Shown here one piece after another: positions 59,041 through 64,000 of a stretch of DNA of 64,000 bases. Made by a program: the position numbers and the translations under genes. This DNA is from Hibiscus mutabilis (taxonomy: Eukaryota > Streptophyta > Magnoliopsida > Malvales > Malvaceae): positions 37,369,834 through 37,433,833 of the forward strand of contig CM033745.1 in NCBI GenBank assembly GCA_019671005.1, written 5' to 3'. The notes below the pieces were generated by a model, which saw only the letters and a program-made list of their open reading frames with translations, was not told the origin of the DNA and ran no database searches. Position 1 is the stretch's first letter, and every line of letters starts with the position of its first letter.

Positions 59041-60545
59041 CTATTCTTCTTGAGTCTGCGATGGGCTCCTCGGCCTCATCTTGGTTGGTTGGTTATCCGG
59101 ATCCTCCTGAGTTGGTTGTTCATTAATAGCTTCATCATCATCATCATTAGAGGTGGCATTCCATGTACGCCCTGCCGTTCGCTTGAGGTGACTCTTTGCT
59201 TTTGTTGTAGCATGTGGAGTTAGGGCTGGTGGGAGTGTAGGTGCATCTTCAGCTATCTCCTCTTCCCCACTGTCAATATTGACATGATCATCTATAGGTG
59301 GTTCCGGTGGTGGCAGGGTACTTAAGAGAGCTTTTCCTTTCTTTTGCCTCGCTGTTCGAGGGCTTTGTCTGACTGTTGCAGTGACTGTTACTTCTAGAGC
59401 AGGTGTTGGAGTCAGAGAAGGGTCTCTTCACGGAATATGTGGTGGTCTTTGCGGTGCAGCTGCTTTCGGAGCTGGTGTGGCTTGCGAGGCTAGTTTGTCC
59501 TTCTTGGGCACGAGCAAATCATTAAGGAAGGATGGGAAATCAATTTCCATGTGCAGAAGCATTTCCTTGAAATAAGAGTTAATGGCTGCATCCCTTTCCC
59601 TGACATACTTGAAATAAGTTGTCAAGCTGCCCTTATCTCAGCCATCTCCTCTTGCATGCGCTTAGTAGAGGCGACTAGGGCTACAATTCTTGCTGCAACA
59701 ATGGTTCTGTCCCTACCTTCCAATGCTTTTGCTGGAGCATCCTCATCGAATCCCCTCAGGCCAGGGATGTGGTCTAGGGCTAATGCACCCTTGCCTTTCT
59801 CTGTCTCGTCCTCTTCAGGGTCCTCAAAAACTTGCTTCTTGCGGCAGAGTGCCATGATGAGATTGGGGAAAATTAGAGGGCTGGACTTCCGCTTCAGACA
59901 TGAATAGACTTCATCGACGATAAGTTTGCCTAAATCTATTGGTCGACCGTTAAGGATGGAGTATAGCAACAACAGCCTGGTGATGTGCACCGTAGCGGTA
60001 TGGAAAGTGGGCATTAAGCGCATCTTTAGGAAGTGATTCCACACTTTAGCTTTATGCTTGAGGCAACCTCTTTCAATGGCCCTGCTTGCCGGATCTAACT
60101 CTGTGTCGCTAAAGCATAGGTCTTCCAAGACCACCTTATGTGTCTGAGCATCGGCGGTGTCTGCAAAGAAAGTATGTTGGTCCATCACGTTTTTTAGCTC
60201 GTAGAATTTGTTGATGGCAGTGGCTGTGTCCCTTCGCACATAAACGACTGACTGAGTAGGGCTCGTCAGATGGGCATAAAATTCACGAACGAGGGACACC
60301 GAGATATCACCGGGGTGTTTAACGAACGTCCCCCAATCATGCTTAGCAATGATATCCAAAACTTATTTGTCAAAGCCTCATTCGTTGTCCAAGGGAACCT
60401 TCAAACCTTGCTCTAGGAAAACTTTACGGTCCTTTATCTGTTGGTAGCATTCTTTAGCACCATTGTCATAGAACTTTCTAATTTCAATGGTGGGTGGAGC
60501 TTGCGAACCATTAGAAGATCCGGTGACATTCTTGTATCGCACCAT
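59041..60545 (-). pseudogene. A2 extra ORF after integrase (plant-transposon-protein-like)
   Basis: Lies between integrase and the 3' LTR, where Athila elements carry an additional, sometimes 'envelope-like' ORF. Start MVRYKNVTGSSNGS at 60545; a central conserved-looking domain has KVWNHFLKMRLMPTFHTATV followed by a hydrophobic helix and IDLGKLIVDEV, like the 'putative plant transposon protein' domain often seen in such elements. The C-terminal part is disordered, with Pro-rich (TLPPPEPP) and acidic (SNDDDDEA) stretches, to a stop at 59041-59043. I see no signal peptide or fusion-type segment. Damage: two stops near 60360-60380, a one-base shift near 59622 and a TGA near 59425. Function unknown. 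Confidence 0.65.
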
Positions 60546-61149
60546 GATTTTGAAGTGAGGGAGAGATTTCCAGAACGAGAGGGGTTTTGGAAAATTTTTG
60601 AACATGTTTGGTAAAGAAGATGAAGAAGTTGGGGGTTAAGAAAATAAAAAGGAAGAAGATAAAGTGATGAGAGGTTTAAGTGTAGACTAACTGCTACACG
60701 TAATGAGAGAGAGAAGGGTGATGGTGACAGTTTTGAGGTATATGGAAGAGAAAGGATGGGACGGGCTATTAATAAAAATTGAAAAGTAAGAGAGAGGGTA
60801 TGAAGAAGTAATGATGAACTAGGGTTTTTTTTATTTAAAGTTTAATAATATTTCCTCCCTTTTTGCCTTTTAAAGCCCCCCCCCAAAAAAAATATAGGAA
60901 AACTTGGACGTATATCTTCCCTTAAGTGGAAAAGGACAAAAGCAAGCCGTAATACGAAAGCTACGCAAGCCTTGTGAGAAACCCTAGCCTGCCACTTGCA
61001 ACCATATGGGCAGATCTGACAAAACCAATTAAAGAAAACACAAAAGCATGTAATAAAACAAGAGACTAAGGATCAAAGAAACTAAAATAAAAATAACTTT
61101 ATTTATGAACATTAGAGACGGAAAATGCTATAGCAAAACATGAAGGATG

Positions 61150-62395
61150 AAGGAGTGCAAACTTTTATGGATCATTAAGAAGCATGGCTGACTTGTCTCG
61201 CATGATAGGGGCTCCATTGTAGATCTTCAATCTCTGGCCATTCACTTTGAAGACGATGTCATCATCAAGTTTTTTAATATCCACGACATCATGAGGGTAT
61301 ATCTTGTGCACGATAAAAGGGCCTGACCATCACGATTTCAGCTTGCGTGGGAAGAGCTTAAGACGAGAGTTGTAGAGAAGGACTTGTTTGCCTTCCGCGA
61401 AATGCCATGGAAAAATATGTTTGTCATGCCACTTCTTAGTCTTCTCTTTATAGAGGCGTTCATTCTTGTAAGCTTGGGACCTGAATTCCTCAATCTCATT
61501 AACTCCAAAAGCCTTTTCTCTCCAGCTAACTGGGCATCTAGATTGAGCTTCTTGAGTGCCCAATAGGCTTTGTGTTCGAGCTCAACGAGAATGTGACATG
61601 CCTTGCCATAGAAAAGCTTGAAGGGAGATATTCCCAAGGGTGTCTTAAAAGCTGTTCGATAAGCTCATAAGGCTTCATCAAGCTTTGGAGACCAATCATT
61701 CCTTTTGGGATTGACTATCTTTTCCAAAATCTGCTTGATTTCTCGATTCAGAATTTCAGCTTGGCCATTGTTCTGAGGATGATATGATGTAGCAATTTTA
61801 TGCCGCACTCCATGCCTATATAATGTTTTAGCAATGAGCATATTTTCAAAGTGGGTACCTTCTTCACTAATGATGGCTCTAAGGGCTCCAAATCTTGTAA
61901 AGTTGTTCTTGTGAAGGAACTTCAAAACAGTCTTGGAGTCATTCTTCAGTGTAGCTATTGCTTCAACCCATTTCGACACATAGTCAACAGCTAAGAGGAT
62001 GTAGAGATCTCCGAAAGATGATGGAAAGGGTCCCATGAAATCTATTCCCAATACATCAAAGAGTTCCACCTGCAGAATGCATTACAATGGCATTTCATGC
62101 CTTTGAGAAATATTCCCTGTCCTTTGGCATCTATCGCATGCCTTGCCGAATTCATGTGCGTCCTTGAAAAGTGTGGGCCAATAGAATCCTGATTGGAGGA
62201 TCTTTGTAGCAGTTCTAGTTCCTCCAAAATGGCCTCCACATGATGACGAATGACAATGAAATAAAATCTCCTTTCGCTCATCTTCAGGGACACATCTCCG
62301 AATTATTTGGTCAGCACATTGCTTGAACAAATAGGGCTCGTCCCAAAAGTAGAATCGTACATCATATTTGACCTTCTTTTTTCCCTAGTTATTCA
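61150..62395 (-). pseudogene. Athila A2 integrase
   Basis: HHCC region (HEFGKACDRCQ near 62140), core ELFDVLGIDFMGPFPSSFGD with the first Asp, second catalytic position altered to Glu (ISEEGTHF where ISDGG is usual) and Glu kept in NGQAEILNREIKQ. The C-terminal part is YGKACHILVELEHK to the region near 61330. The same order and similar sequence as A1, but clearly a separate copy. Frame changes near 62070, 61640 and 61560. Confidence 0.82.
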
Positions 62396-63961
62396 GATCA
62401 GGAGGAAAAATACCACTGACAAGAAAGTTAACAATATCATCATACCATGGAATTGCAGTAGCATATAATATTTTCTCATCAGGGAATTCTCCCTTAATCT
62501 CTAATTTCTCATTGTTTTCAGCTTTATTTTCTATCCTAGAAAGATGGTCAGCAACTTGATTCTCACAACCCTTTCTATCCTTAACTTCCAAGTTAAATTC
62601 TTGCAAAAGAAGTATCCACCTAATAAGTCTAGGTTTAGCATCCTTCTTAGTCACTAAGTAATTTATAGCAGAATGATCGGTGTGTACAATGACCTTAGTA
62701 CCTATCAAGTATGCTCTAAATTTATCAAAGGCAAACGCAATAGCTAGCAGTTCTTTTTCACTGGTTGTGTAATTTATTTGCGTATCATTCAAGGTGCAGC
62801 TAGCATAATAAATAACATGGAAAAGTTTACCTCGACATTGGCCAAGTGCTGCCCCCACTACGAAGTCACTAGCATCACACATCAACTAGAATGGTGACGT
62901 CCAATCTCGGGGAACAACTATGGGTGCTGAGATGAGCTTCTCCTTGAGTTCCTTAAATATGCTATAGCATTTTGCATTAAAGATGAAAGGCTGGTTTTGC
63001 TGTAGCAAAGTGCACAATGGATTGAAGATCTTGGAGAAGTCCTTGATGAACCTCCTATAGAAGCCAGCATGGCCCAAGAAGCTTGAGATTCCCTTCACAG
63101 TGGTGGGGGTGGTAGTTTCTCGATCACTTCAACCTTGGCCTTATCCACCTCTATCCTTTTTTACGAGATTTTGTGGCCTAGAACAGTCCCTTCAGCCACC
63201 ATAAAATGGCATTTCTCCCAATTGAGCACTAGGTCTGCTTCTTCGCATCTCTTGAGTACCTTGGCCAAGTTGCCTAAAAACGATTCGAAAGAATCTTCAG
63301 AGACTGAAAAATCATCCATGAAGATCTTCAAAAATTCTTCAACCATGTTAGAAAAGATGGCCAACATGCACCTTTGAAAAGTAGCGGGAGCATTACAAAG
63401 CTCAAAGGGCATCCTTCAAAATACGTAAGTACCATAAGGACATGTGAAAGTTGTCTTATCTTGATCTTTTGGTGCTATAGCAATTTGGTTGTACCCTGAA
63501 TATCTATCAAGGAAACAGTAGAAGGATTTGCCTGCTAATCGATCTAGCATCTGATCAATGAAGGGGAGGGGAAAATGATCTTTCTTAGTTGCCTTGTTGA
63601 GCTTCTGATAGTCCATGAAAATTCTCCACCCCGTGACAGTCCTTGTGGGTAAGAATTCATTGTCTTCATTCCTCACCACGGTCATTCCTCCCTTCTTTGG
63701 TACACATTGCATCGGGCTGACCCTTGAACTATTGGATATTGGGTAGATAACTAATGTATTGAGCCATTTAATTGTCTCCTTCATCACCACCTTTTTCATG
63801 GCTGGATTGAGCCTTCTTTTTGGTTCAACATAATTGTTGTGACATTCTTCAATCAAAATTTTGTGCATACAAATAGTAGGGCTTATACCCTTTGTTGTGA
63901 CCGGAATGTGCTTGGAAAAAGGTATAAAAATGGGTATTGGAAATGTATAAAACAATGCCAA
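62396..63961 (-). pseudogene. Athila A2 reverse transcriptase and RNase H
   Basis: Right to left: KGISPTICMHKILIEE (RT start near 63900), VPKKGGMTVVRNEDNE, MDYQKLNKATKKDHFPLPF, then a TGA at ~63415 at a conserved Arg (before MPFELCNAPATFQ), IFMDDFSVSEDSF (catalytic Asp pair), a one-base shift near 63100, RFIKDFSKIFNPLC, and RNase H from MCDASDFVVGAALGQ to VADHLSR with TDHSAINYL intact. Upstream of 63900 the frame leaves the Athila pattern, so the 5' side is broken or rearranged. gag would lie beyond the window. Confidence 0.82.
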
Positions 63962-64000
63962 GTCGAGTCATTTCTCGTGCAAGTATACACGGTCTACAAG
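63962..64000. other. Window edge, unassigned
   Basis: The last bases (cgtgcaagtatacacggtct) resemble a string common near retrotransposon LTR ends, but the stretch is too short to assign. Confidence 0.3.

Noticed and set aside
1..64000. A bacterial-style defence system, CRISPR array or biosynthetic cluster
   Set aside because: Base composition, introns and plant gene families show nuclear plant DNA; no regularly spaced direct repeats or operon structure are present.

Overview
The window is plant nuclear DNA: intron-containing genes with GT/AG junctions, very AT-rich spacers, nested LTR retrotransposons and a degraded copy of plastid psbK. The FATB-like and MLN51-like proteins look most like those of cotton and other Malvaceae, so a Gossypium-type genome is my best guess, from memory of the families and not from a search. 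No bacterial features, CRISPR arrays or operons are present.

Layout. (1) 1-27152 is a retrotransposon nest. Minus-strand fragments of a Tat/Ogre-like element (1-6004 and 16427-16933) are split by a complete 10.4-kb plus-strand Tekay-type chromovirus (6010-16421, TSD tttga on both sides). To its right lie an LTR-like block (16934-20400), a minus-strand PBS with part of its LTR (20401-21429), a 5'-truncated minus-strand chromovirus with its 3' LTR (21430-25638), and a plus-strand chromovirus gag-protease fragment (25639-27152) that runs into a 100-base run of N (27153-27252). (2) 27253-35051 is a gene island: a plus-strand MLN51/Barentsz-like gene and a convergent minus-strand plastid Nudix hydrolase gene (NUDT20/24 type, nine exons). 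(3) 35052-47530 is AT-rich spacer with non-autonomous DNA elements: two long-TIR elements of Mutator type, a roughly 3-kb interrupted palindrome, two small MITEs carrying telomere-like repeats, and the psbK insertion. (4) 47531-51534 is a FATB acyl-ACP thioesterase gene. (5) 52363-53443 is another long-TIR element with a perfect 9-bp TSD. (6) About 53750-64000 holds two minus-strand Athila-type elements, the right one apparently inserted into the reverse transcriptase of the left one and carrying an extra ORF between integrase and the 3' LTR.

All three host genes carry reading-frame lesions (one-base shifts, a stop) although splice sites and exon phases are otherwise intact. Either this is a decayed duplicated segment or the assembly has small errors. 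The most unusual host feature is a run of three short, same-phase exons in the MLN51-like gene that look like tandem exon duplications. I found no convincing new biological system. The best leads are those exons, the gene lesions, the telomere-like MITEs, the long palindromes and the retrotransposon decay pattern.
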